Source: Omnitrophica bacterium RBG_13_46_9
Lineage (GTDB): Bacteria; Omnitrophota; Gorgyraeia; JABMRN01; RBG-13-46-9
Assembly: GCA_001804045.1 (NCBI GenBank)
Contig: MHFD01000022.1
Location: forward strand, 8,386 to 18,747
Length of the DNA: 10,362 bases
Direction: 5' to 3'
Position numbers and translations under genes: made by a program. Numbering within the stretch: the first letter of the stretch is position 1; every line of letters starts with the position of its first letter. The notes under the pieces were generated by a model. It did no database searches. It was not told the DNA's origin and saw only the letters and a program-made list of their open reading frames with translations. This document shows positions 1 through 6,013 of this stretch, one piece after another.

Positions 1-54
1 GGCTATTATTATACCGCAATACGTTAAGAAGTAAATCCTAATTTTTGATTTTTG

Positions 55-124
55 ATAACCGTCTTGTCTTTCGCAGCGTTACAAAATAAAATAGCTTGAT
101 TTTCGCTTGTTCTTTGTATATACT
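55..124 (+). promoter_or_regulatory. Promoter of the first PilZ gene, with upstream conserved box
   Basis: A sigma70-type promoter is visible: TTGATT at 96-101, a 17-nt spacer and TATACT at 119-124. Transcription should begin near 131, giving a leader of roughly 30 nt before the PilZ start. Upstream, ATAACC at 55-60 and TTGTCTTTCG at 64-73 recur in the same order before the promoter of the fourth PilZ gene (10105-10124), so this may be a shared activator site or UP-like element. The assignment is by inspection only. Confidence 0.7.
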
Positions 125-162
125 GTAAGACATTACACAGAAAAACAAGGGGGTTATTATAC

Positions 163-534
163 ATGTGGGCCGGGATTGATAGAAGGAAATTTCCGCGAGT
201 AAACTATAAATGTCTTATTTATATCAAAACAAAAGATTCCGCCAAAACAATCTCAACAGACACGGAAAATATCGGCGTGGGAGGGATCTGCGTTATCCTT
301 GATGAGGACCTGGGTTTATTCCGCGGGGTTAACGTGGAATTGTCCGTTGGCGAGGGGGAGAATTCATCTATAAAATGCAGCGGCACCGTGGTATGGGTCG
401 TCAAAAAACGCCCTGTTAGGGAAAGGACCGCTATGCGATACGATACAGGCATCGAATTTGTGGATATTGCCCCTGAAGGAAAGGAAATAATATCGGAAAT
501 CGTGGAAAATCAGCTAAAACAGACTGATTTATGA
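163..534 (+). CDS. PilZ domain protein (stand-alone)
   Basis: This 123-residue protein is a single PilZ domain, the family that binds cyclic-di-GMP and passes the signal to a partner. The N-terminal RxxxR motif is present (R8 to R12, in RRKFPR). The second motif, normally D/NxSxxG, reads NIGVGG at residues 36-41, so the serine is replaced by glycine and binding may be altered. No membrane segment or second domain is seen, so it should be cytoplasmic. The ATG at 163 has a good ribosome site, AAGGGGG at 147-153. It appears to be transcribed alone from the promoter at 96-124. The partner is unknown. The family call is secure; ligand binding is inferred. Confidence 0.88.
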   Translation: MWAGIDRRKFPRVNYKCLIYIKTKDSAKTISTDTENIGVGGICVILDEDLGLFRGVNVELSVGEGENSSIKCSGTVVWVVKKRPVRERTAMRYDTGIEFVDIAPEGKEIISEIVENQLKQTDL

Positions 535-588
535 TGGGTTAAACGCCCATATGAAAAATCGCGGCCAATATTTATTGCTCCTCGGGGG

Positions 589-617
589 TTGACAAAGAAA
601 TTTTATTATGATATACT
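589..617 (+). promoter_or_regulatory. Consensus sigma70-type promoter of TIGR04073-type gene 1
   Basis: TTGACA at 589-594 and TATACT at 612-617 are separated by exactly 17 nt, close to the ideal housekeeping promoter. The spacer ends in TTATGA, as does that of the promoter at 8309-8337 before the paralogous gene. Start of transcription is expected near 624, leaving about 35 nt of leader. This is one of the two strongest promoters in the window and suggests high expression. Confidence 0.85.
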
Positions 618-640
618 TCAGGACAAAGATATAAGATGAA

Positions 641-648
641 AAGGAGGT
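641..648 (+). promoter_or_regulatory. Strong Shine-Dalgarno site that fixes the start at 659
   Basis: AAGGAGGT lies at 641-648, 10 nt before ATG 659. A GTG at 647 in the same frame overlaps this site and would leave itself without a ribosome site. The start at 659 is therefore preferred; it also gives a compact signal peptide beginning MKKG. Confidence 0.85.
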
Positions 649-658
649 GAGAAAAAGA

Positions 659-979
659 ATGAAAAAGGGATTTATAATTTGTGTAGCCGTGTTAATGGTA
701 TTTAGTTTAACAACGACATGCTTTGCGCAGGATATGGGCAAAAAGTTAGCCCGAGGCCTGGCAAATATTTTAACAGGTTGGGTTGAACTTCCTAAAAACA
801 TATATGACACAAGCGTGGAAGACAACGTGTTCTCCGGCTTAACGGTCGGTCTGGTAAAAGGCGTTGGAATGGCCATTGTGAGAACAGGCGCTGGTGTTTA
901 TGAAACAGTGACTTTCCCATTCCCGATTCCGGAAGATTACGCACCTGTATTAGAACCAGAATTTGTATTTAGCAAATAA
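659..979 (+). CDS. Exported small protein, TIGR04073-type (exosortase-associated) 1
   Basis: This is a 106-residue secreted or periplasmic protein. Residues 1-23 form a classical signal peptide (KK, a hydrophobic stretch, then CFA before a likely cut at Q24). The mature part has a block KLARG-x2-NIL-x-GWVELPK at 29-46, which I recognise as the hallmark of the family named exosortase system-associated protein TIGR04073. A Gly-rich amphipathic stretch (about 59-82) and a Pro-rich tail follow. The molecular function of the family is unknown; its members tend to occur in genomes with exosortase/PEP-CTERM sorting, but no exosortase gene is in this window. The gene sits alone between its own promoter and a terminator. 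A paralogue lies at 8381-8740. Family assignment is from motif memory. Confidence 0.82.
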   Translation: MKKGFIICVAVLMVFSLTTTCFAQDMGKKLARGLANILTGWVELPKNIYDTSVEDNVFSGLTVGLVKGVGMAIVRTGAGVYETVTFPFPIPEDYAPVLEPEFVFSK

Positions 980-1005
980 ATCTACTGTTGTATTTCATTT
1001 TAAAG

Positions 1006-1052
1006 CACAAAAAAGAGGAACGGATGTTAAACGTCTATTCCTCTTTTTTGTG
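1006..1052 (+). terminator. Terminator after TIGR04073-type gene 1
   Basis: A perfect 15-bp inverted repeat pairs 1006-1020 with 1038-1052; the centre can add a GATG/CGTC pairing around a TTAAA loop. The stem carries six A on the left and six T on the right, so it could end transcription in either direction. It starts 27 nt after the stop codon. Confidence 0.85.
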
Positions 1053-1152
1053 TCGCATTTTGTCGTCGAATCATTTTTTATCAGGCACCCCTTGAGATGG
1101 GAAAGGCCTTGAAAAAAGGAGGGGTATTTTAGCCCCCTTGAGCTCGTTTAAT

Positions 1153-1178
1153 AAATGGTAACAAAAAATGGTAACAAA
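1153..1178 (+). repeat. Perfect tandem duplication of 13 bp before a start codon
   Basis: AAATGGTAACAAA occurs at 1153-1165 and again at 1166-1178 with no mismatch, ending 2 nt before the ATG at 1181. No Shine-Dalgarno site or convincing promoter was found between 1053 and 1180. The repeat may be a recent slippage event or a pair of binding sites. Confidence 0.8.
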
Positions 1179-1180
1179 AT

Positions 1181-1513
1181 ATGAATGAACAAGCTAACAA
1201 ACTTGAGCCGCAAAAAGAGAAACCGCTGAATGAACCCGCGCCAAAACCATCGCAGGAAGAAAAGAATGTCAAATCAGGCGAAGCCCCTGCGCAGAAACAG
1301 CCGGACGTTAAACCGGCTCCCGATAAAGGGAAGGGAAAGCCGCAAGAGGCACCCGAAACACAGAAAACGCTGGAAAGGCCCAAAGAGTGCGTTGTCTGCG
1401 GCAAAAGCATAAAAAAATTATGGTATTACCGCGAGAGCCGGTATTACTGCAACAAAGCCTGCTGGAAAAAATCAAAGAAGACCGAAGGTAATGAGCCCGA
1501 GAAGAAAAAATGA
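1181..1513 (+). CDS. Lys/Pro-rich protein with C-terminal treble-cysteine zinc finger
   Basis: The 110-residue product has two parts. Residues 1-67 are Lys-, Glu- and Pro-rich, with no hydrophobic core, and look disordered. Residues 70-94 carry C70-x2-C73-x16-C90-x3-C94 with CGK and a YYC segment, a pattern like the TRASH or MYM-type zinc-binding knuckles. I cannot name a family. There is no signal peptide, so it should be cytoplasmic, perhaps binding metal, nucleic acid or protein. Its stop codon overlaps the permease start (ATGA at 1510-1513), which implies translational coupling. No ribosome site precedes its ATG. The overlapping frames on either strand have lower-quality composition. Confidence 0.7.
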   Translation: MNEQANKLEPQKEKPLNEPAPKPSQEEKNVKSGEAPAQKQPDVKPAPDKGKGKPQEAPETQKTLERPKECVVCGKSIKKLWYYRESRYYCNKACWKKSKKTEGNEPEKKK

Positions 1514-2880
1514 GCTCGGCTGTATTATTAGATAGGTTGTTTCGATTAAAGGAATCGGGTACAACCGTTAAGACGGAAGTCGTGGCCGGCATTACCACGT
1601 TTCTCACTATGGCTTATATCATCTTTGTCCAGCCAGCCATACTTTCCTACTGCGGAATGGACTTTGACGCTGTGATGGTGGCAACCTGCATCGCGAGCGC
1701 CATCGCGTGTTTCCTGATGGCGCTATTGGCCAATTATCCGATCGCCCTCGCTCCGGCAATGGGCCACAATGTATATTTTGCTTTTGTGGCCTGCCCTATA
1801 CTCGCCTCGATTCTCGGTGAAAGCGCAAAGATAAAACCCTGGCAGGTCGCCTTAGGCGCAATCTTCATATCCGGCATAATTTTCATAATATTTTCTTTTT
1901 TTGGACTGAGGGAAAGGATTATTGAGGGGGTACCGGTCTCTTTGCGAAACGCGATAGCCGTGGGGATAGGCCTGCTAATCGCCCTGATAGGTTTTGAGTG
2001 GTCGGGGGTCACTATCGCCCACCCCGTCACCTATCTTACGCTTGGCAAGCTTAACACGCCCCCTGTTATCCTGTCGATATTCGGGCTTGTCATAATGTCC
2101 ATCTTACTGGCGCGCGGGGTAAAAGGGGCTATCCTGATAGGAATGCTTCTTACCGCTTGCTGCGGCATTTGTTTCGGTATAACGAAATACCAGGGCATCA
2201 TAAGTAAAATACCTTCCCTGGCTCCGACTTTCATGAAATTGAGCTTCAGGGGCGCCCTAAGCATCGGTTTTTTTGAATTGATATTCGTATTTTTCTTCCT
2301 CGATCTTTTTGATACCGTTGGAACGCTTATAGGCGTTGGGGAAAAAGGCGGGTTTATAAAAAACAATGAATTTCCTAGGGCAAGGCAGGCGCTTTTTTCA
2401 GATGCGCTGTCGACAGTCATAGGCTCTGTCCTTGGGACATCAACGGTAACAAGCTACGTTGAGAGCGCGGCCGGCATATCGCAGGGCGGGCGAACCGGAC
2501 TTTCGAATATGGTGACCGGCGCGCTTATGATCTGCGCGCTTTTGTTTAAACCGCTGGTGTCGATGATAGGTATGGGATACAAGCTGGATAGCGGCGTGTT
2601 CCTGTATCCCGCGATCGCCCCAGCGCTTATTATCGTCGGCAGTATGATGATGAGCTGCGTCAGAAAAATAGAATGGGACGATTTTACGGAATCCATCCCC
2701 GCTTTTTTAACCATAACAGTAATGCCATTCTGCGGGTTCAGCATTACCGAGGGCATCTCATTCGGTTTCATCTCATATGCCTTATTAAAACTTGTTACGG
2801 GCAGGTCAAAAGAGGTGCATGCGCTGATATATATTTTCAGCGTCTTATTTCTCCTGCGTTATGCTTATTTTTTGTTCTGA
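1510..2880 (+). CDS. NCS2 family purine permease (AzgA-like)
   Basis: A 456-residue, strongly hydrophobic protein of the AzgA branch of the NCS2 (xanthine/uracil) transporters, which import adenine, guanine or hypoxanthine with protons across the inner membrane. The N-terminal block TTVKTEVVAGITTFLTMAYI (19-38), FFLDLFDTVGTLIGV and GTSTVTSYVESAAGISQGG are all family signatures, and the length is typical. The first discontinuous-helix motif, normally APGMGLN, reads APAMGHN at 81-87, so the specificity may differ. It overlaps the upstream zinc-finger gene by 4 nt, and the FAH-family gene follows after 24 nt in the same reading frame. Which purine is carried cannot be read from the sequence. Confidence 0.92.
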   Translation: MSSAVLLDRLFRLKESGTTVKTEVVAGITTFLTMAYIIFVQPAILSYCGMDFDAVMVATCIASAIACFLMALLANYPIALAPAMGHNVYFAFVACPILASILGESAKIKPWQVALGAIFISGIIFIIFSFFGLRERIIEGVPVSLRNAIAVGIGLLIALIGFEWSGVTIAHPVTYLTLGKLNTPPVILSIFGLVIMSILLARGVKGAILIGMLLTACCGICFGITKYQGIISKIPSLAPTFMKLSFRGALSIGFFELIFVFFFLDLFDTVGTLIGVGEKGGFIKNNEFPRARQALFSDALSTVIGSVLGTSTVTSYVESAAGISQGGRTGLSNMVTGALMICALLFKPLVSMIGMGYKLDSGVFLYPAIAPALIIVGSMMMSCVRKIEWDDFTESIPAFLTITVMPFCGFSITEGISFGFISYALLKLVTGRSKEVHALIYIFSVLFLLRYAYFLF

Positions 2881-2904
2881 TTTGCCCGTACTATCATTCC
2901 TGCC

Positions 2905-3669
2905 GTGAAGATAGGACGATACTACATAACTGATAAGGACAAGACTTCATACTGCGTCGTCAAGGGCGAATCCCTTTCAGAGATAAAAAGCGGCGCCTTT
3001 GGCAAGGTCAAGATGGGCCTGCGCGGCAAATATCACGCAGACAAAGCCATGCCGTTGGCGCCGGTCGAACCCTCGAAAATAGTCCTGGTCGGGTTAAATT
3101 ATAAAGACCATGCCAAAGAACTGGGTATGCCGCTCCCTTCCGAACCTGTAATATTCCTAAAACCGCCTACGGCGATTATAGGCCCTCGGCAAAATATTTC
3201 TTACCCGCCTTATGTCACGCGCCTTGATTATGAAGCGGAGCTCGCGCTAGTTATCGGAAAGAAGGCCAGATCCGTAAAGGAAGATGATGCCCGCGATTAC
3301 ATCCTGGGTTACACATGTCTTAACGATGTGACCGCTAGATGCCTGCAAAAGAAAGACATCCAGTGGACAAGGGCAAAATCGTTCGACACGTTCTGCCCGG
3401 TCGGTCCTTTTATCGAAACCGATATCGACCCTTCAAATTTAAGAATCAAGCTTTACCTAAACGGCAAAGTCAGGCAGTCATCATGCACGTCTAACCTTAT
3501 TTTCCCCGTTGAAAAACTGATAAGTTTCATTTCAGGCATAATGACCCTTTTGCCCGGAGATGTAATCGCGACGGGCACACCCGCCGGGGTAGGGCCGATG
3601 CAGGTCGGGGACACGGTAAAGGTCGAGATCGAAGGTATCGGAAGCCTGATAAACAAAGTCACGGATTAG
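2905..3669 (+). CDS. Fumarylacetoacetate hydrolase (FAH) family protein
   Basis: This 254-residue enzyme belongs to the FAH superfamily, which includes acylpyruvate hydrolases, 2-hydroxyhepta-2,4-diene-1,7-dioate isomerases and oxaloacetate decarboxylases. Residues 1-52 match the short N-terminal domain of this branch; the catalytic part begins at PSKIVLVGLNYKDHA (56-70). Metal ligands expected in the family are visible as E110 and E112 (YEAELALVIG) and D141 (LNDVTAR). The GDVIATGTPAGVGP block (218-231) is typical. The start is GTG with no clear ribosome site; an ATG at 3013 would remove most of the N-terminal domain, so GTG 2905 is preferred. It probably belongs to the 1181 operon. The substrate cannot be deduced. 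Confidence 0.9.
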   Translation: MKIGRYYITDKDKTSYCVVKGESLSEIKSGAFGKVKMGLRGKYHADKAMPLAPVEPSKIVLVGLNYKDHAKELGMPLPSEPVIFLKPPTAIIGPRQNISYPPYVTRLDYEAELALVIGKKARSVKEDDARDYILGYTCLNDVTARCLQKKDIQWTRAKSFDTFCPVGPFIETDIDPSNLRIKLYLNGKVRQSSCTSNLIFPVEKLISFISGIMTLLPGDVIATGTPAGVGPMQVGDTVKVEIEGIGSLINKVTD

Positions 3670-3677
3670 CATCGAAG

Positions 3678-3966
3678 GTTTCTTAAGGTTACTTAAAGTT
3701 TCCTAATGTTTCTTAAGTTTGCTCCCGTCTTATGTTGCATAGGTTGCGAAAGTTTCATAGGTTGCAGATGTTGCTTATATATCGCGAAATTCGTATTCGT
3801 TTCAATGAGTATCAATAAATTTCAATTCAACGTATTTCCACCGTATTTCAATTCGTTTCAATGAGTATCTATAAATATCAATGAGTTTCCATAAGTATCA
3901 ATGTATATCACTGTATTTCCACCGTATTTCAATTGTATCTCAACCGTATTTCTATTGTATATCAAT
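3678..3966. repeat. Array of degenerate 9-12 bp phased repeats
   Basis: The gene-free stretch between the FAH and HIT genes is almost wholly made of short imperfect repeats beginning GT. Block A (3678-3717) has four exact 10-nt units: GTTTCTTAAG, GTTACTTAAA, GTTTCCTAAT, GTTTCTTAAG. Block B (3734-3778) has five exact 9-nt units such as GTTGCATAG and GTTTCATAG. Block C (about 3790-3966) has about fifteen 8-12 nt units around GTATTTCAAT. Larger copies lie within block C: 19 bp shared by 3795-3813 and 3851-3869, and 22 bp shared by 3832-3853 and 3913-3934. No coding frame crosses it. Role unknown; the spacing near one helical turn would favour bent DNA or repeated protein sites. Confidence 0.85.
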
Positions 3967-3981
3967 ATAGGTAAAATAACA

Positions 3982-4021
3982 TTGCAATAGATTCCATTTC
4001 AGAATATAATTATGCTATAAT
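3982..4021 (+). promoter_or_regulatory. Promoter(s) of the HIT gene
   Basis: TTGCAA at 3982-3987 and TATAAT at 4005-4010 are 17 nt apart. A second -10, TATAAT at 4016-4021, is preceded by TG in the extended form (TGCTATAAT) but has no good -35. Starts near 4017 or 4028 would leave only about 20 or 9 nt before the ATG at 4037, with no Shine-Dalgarno site, so the message may be read from a very short leader. Confidence 0.65.
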
Positions 4022-4036
4022 CTGAAGTTAAATATA

Positions 4037-4381
4037 ATGGACGATTGTATTTTTTGCAAGATAGCTGAAGGGAAGATCGGCGCCAGGATTGCCCATAGGG
4101 ACAACGATGTGGTCGGTTTTTATGACCTCACACCCCAGGCGCCTGTTCACATCGTAATCATACCCCGCCAGCACATCGAGCGTATTTCAGATATGAGCGA
4201 AAAGGAGACTTCGCTTTTGGGGAAATTATGTCTTGTAGCTACAAAATTAGCGCGGGAAAAAAATATCGAATCCAGTGGTTACAGACTGGTCATTAATTGC
4301 AATAAAGACGCTGGCCAAGCCGTATTCCATGTGCATTTGCACCTTTTAGGCGGTAGAAAGTTTAGCTGGCCACCTGGATAA
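4037..4381 (+). CDS. HIT family protein (HINT-like nucleotide phosphoramidase)
   Basis: The 114-residue product is a complete histidine-triad protein. It opens with CIFCKI (C4, C7), the HINT-type metal site, and ends in the triad motif GQAVFHVHLHLLGG, with H98, H100 and H102; the middle histidine is the nucleophile in the family. HINT-branch members cleave purine nucleoside phosphoramidates and adenylated lysine in the cytoplasm. The tail FSWPPG is as in bacterial HinT. It is transcribed from 3982-4021 and followed after 15 nt by a PilZ gene with its own good ribosome site, so the two are probably co-transcribed. No ribosome site is seen for this gene. Confidence 0.93.
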   Translation: MDDCIFCKIAEGKIGARIAHRDNDVVGFYDLTPQAPVHIVIIPRQHIERISDMSEKETSLLGKLCLVATKLAREKNIESSGYRLVINCNKDAGQAVFHVHLHLLGGRKFSWPPG

Positions 4382-4396
4382 AAAAAGGGGGTAGAC

Positions 4397-4771
4397 ATGC
4401 CTAATAAAGAAAAACGTAAATACCCGAGACTGAAGGATGAAAATATCTCATTAAAAGTCAAGTCCGGTGACATCGATATAATCACAAAGAGCCTGGATAT
4501 AAGCGCTTCGGGCGTATACTGCAAGGTTGAAAAAGAGATACCTATTTTATCTAGGATAAAAATCATCCTTGTTGTCCCGAAACCGAAAAAAGACGGTGTA
4601 GTAAGCGCGGGAACCGCAAAAATAGAGACTGAGGGGGTTGTTGTAAGGGAGCACCCTGTGATAATCGACGAAAAAATCGCGCACTATGACGTGGCGATAT
4701 TTTTCGATAACATCTCAATGAAAGACAGAAAAGCCATCCTTGAATATATAAATCAAAAGGCGGATAAATGA
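4397..4771 (+). CDS. PilZ domain protein (soluble)
   Basis: A 124-residue single-domain PilZ protein with both cyclic-di-GMP motifs intact: R7-KYP-R11 for RxxxR and D34-I-S36-AS-G39 for DxSxxG. It is thus a better candidate for true ligand binding than the gene at 163. No signal peptide or membrane helix is seen. A GGGGG run at 4387-4391 precedes the ATG. It overlaps the next gene by ATGA (4768-4771), so a soluble and a membrane-bound PilZ protein are made in coupled fashion and may interact. The effector is unknown. Confidence 0.9.
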   Translation: MPNKEKRKYPRLKDENISLKVKSGDIDIITKSLDISASGVYCKVEKEIPILSRIKIILVVPKPKKDGVVSAGTAKIETEGVVVREHPVIIDEKIAHYDVAIFFDNISMKDRKAILEYINQKADK

Positions 4772-5241
4772 TAATTTTCCTCATAGAGATCCTTTGCATT
4801 TTTATCCTTATCATGATCCTTTCGGTGCTCATTATTGATGAAAGAAAAATCCGCCAGGCATCCATGCACCTGGCGAAGCTAAAGGGTTATTGGGACGGCA
4901 GCGAGCGCCGGAATCTCGACCGTATGAACATCTCTCTGGAGGTAAGGTATTTCATGAATGGGTTGTCAGCCAAAGCCAAAAGCTTGGATATAACGACAAA
5001 AGGCATAAGGATCGTAATGGATGAGAAGTTCGAGGAGGGAAGGCCCCTGCGGCTGGAAATAAAGCTGCCCGATAACAGCCACATTATAAGAGCAAATGGG
5101 GAAGTTGTCTGGTCAAAGGAATCCCCGGAAGACGAGAAGGACTCTCCGAGAAGGGTATTTAATACAGGGATAAAGTTTTACAAATTCCAAGCCGCCGACG
5201 AAAAGAAATTATTTGATTTCATACATAATATTCGGTTCTAA
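4768..5241 (+). CDS. Membrane-anchored PilZ domain protein
   Basis: This 157-residue protein starts with one hydrophobic helix (about 2-23) followed by positive residues (ERKIRQ), so the rest should face the cytoplasm. A PilZ domain follows from about residue 46: R48-NLD-R52 supplies RxxxR and D74-I-T76-TK-G79 a DxSxxG variant with Thr for Ser. The second half (FNTGIKFYKF) matches the closing strands of the fold. It is coupled to the soluble PilZ gene by ATGA. It may bring cyclic-di-GMP signalling to the inner membrane; the target is not evident. Confidence 0.88.
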   Translation: MIIFLIEILCIFILIMILSVLIIDERKIRQASMHLAKLKGYWDGSERRNLDRMNISLEVRYFMNGLSAKAKSLDITTKGIRIVMDEKFEEGRPLRLEIKLPDNSHIIRANGEVVWSKESPEDEKDSPRRVFNTGIKFYKFQAADEKKLFDFIHNIRF

Positions 5242-5264
5242 AAATAGCAAGGCATAGGGCCTTG
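5242..5264 (-). terminator. Terminator-like hairpin readable on the minus strand
   Basis: On the minus strand a 7-bp stem GCAAGGC/GCCTTGC with loop CCTAT is followed by TATTTTT. On the plus strand the same stem is followed by G-rich sequence, so it does not look like a terminator of the PilZ gene. No minus-strand gene that would need it is evident. Confidence 0.4.
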
Positions 5265-5403
5265 CGGGGTAGAGTAAGGGTATCTATTTCTTTCGGTCCT
5301 AAAGCCGTTGGGTTGGATCATGCCTCCGGAAGGGTATATCCTTTTTAGCGGTTCACATCGCCGCAGCTTTGCGGCAAGCGCAGTAAACGATCTAAACGTC
5401 TGA

Positions 5404-5934
5404 ATGGGCAAACCGCAGAAACATATTCCTGTAAAACTAGTCGTCGGTCTTATCTCCGGCGATCCGTCTAACCTTACTCGCGCCAAAACCCTTCTTGAAA
5501 AAAAGTTTGGCAGGACCGATAAGGAAACGGAGCTTCTTGATTTTTCGTGCACCCATTATTACGAAGAGGAGTTCGGCAAAAATCTTAAAAGAAGGTTTCT
5601 CAGTTTCAAGAACCTGATTGTCCCGGAAAAAAACTACGGCATAAAACTTTACACAAATAAGCTTGAAAAAAGGCTTTCCAGGAAAGGCAGACGGGCCGTC
5701 AATATCGACCCCGGTTATATAACATTGACGGGCCTGGTCCTATTTACGACAAAGCCCAGGGGTCACCGCATATACATCGGCAAAGGGATATACGCGGATT
5801 TAGAATTGAATTTTGCGAAAAAAACTTTTCAGCCGCTTGAATGGACATATCCCGATTACAGAACCGACGAATACATAGTTTTTTTTAATTCTGTGCGGAC
5901 TATTTACCTCTCTCAGGTAAAAGAGTGCCTTTGA
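5404..5934 (+). CDS. DUF4416 family protein
   Basis: A 176-residue protein that I recognise as DUF4416, a family of unknown function and about this length. Conserved-looking blocks are KLVVGLISGD (11-20), HYYEEEFG (51-58), VNIDPGYI (99-106), HRIYIGKGIYADLEL (121-135) and WTYPDYR (147-153). It has no signal peptide or membrane helix and should be cytoplasmic. The ATG at 5404 has no ribosome site; it directly abuts the stop of a 27-codon open frame (5320-5403) that I do not call as a gene. The 162-nt gap upstream may hold regulatory sequence. No function can be inferred from the neighbours. Confidence 0.85.
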   Translation: MGKPQKHIPVKLVVGLISGDPSNLTRAKTLLEKKFGRTDKETELLDFSCTHYYEEEFGKNLKRRFLSFKNLIVPEKNYGIKLYTNKLEKRLSRKGRRAVNIDPGYITLTGLVLFTTKPRGHRIYIGKGIYADLELNFAKKTFQPLEWTYPDYRTDEYIVFFNSVRTIYLSQVKECL

Positions 5935-6013
5935 CCGGCAGGATAGCGACGCAAACGAGGCAGCAACCCCGTGTCGGAGCGCCCCGGCAGGCCGATAGAG
6001 AGAAATATACCCT
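5935..6013 (+). other. GC-rich, possibly structured gap
   Basis: This 79-nt gap is richer in G+C than its surroundings. It can fold with CGACGC pairing GTGTCG and an inner GAGG/CCCC helix (about 5947-5976), closed by a short CGGC/GCCG pairing. CCGGCAGG occurs twice (5936-5943 and 5985-5992). It does not match a riboswitch class I know well enough to name. Confidence 0.3.

Noticed and set aside
2..34. Possible C-terminus of an upstream gene reading AIIIPQYVKK then stop
   Set aside because: Ten codons are not enough to assign a gene; other frames also run into stops within 45 nt.
535..551. Small hairpin after the first PilZ gene (ATGGGT/GCCCAT)
   Set aside because: Six-pair stem with no T run, so not a convincing terminator.
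647..658. GTG start four codons upstream of the first TIGR04073-type gene
   Set aside because: It lies inside the Shine-Dalgarno site that serves ATG 659.
1111..1140. Imperfect G-rich/C-rich hairpin before the zinc-finger gene
   Set aside because: Stem is interrupted and no plus-strand T run follows; a minus-strand terminator reading has no gene to serve.
1129..1410. Minus-strand open frame of 93 codons, Ser/Cys/Phe-rich
   Set aside because: It is the mirror of the Lys/Pro-rich zinc-finger gene, whose cysteine spacing and ATGA coupling support the plus strand.
3790..3966. CRISPR-like array because of recurring GTTTCAAT
   Set aside because: Units are 8-12 bp and contiguous, with no constant repeat of 24 bp or more and no unique spacers.
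5320..5403. Small open frame of 27 codons abutting the DUF4416 ATG
   Set aside because: No ribosome site and no recognisable sequence; too short to support without conservation.
5238..5552. Minus-strand open frame of 104 codons
   Set aside because: It overlaps the well-supported DUF4416 start, has no recognisable motif and an implausible composition.
5935..6013. Cyclic-di-GMP, SAM or cobalamin riboswitch
   Set aside because: Only a short segment (GACGCAAA) matches; the other conserved blocks of each class are missing.
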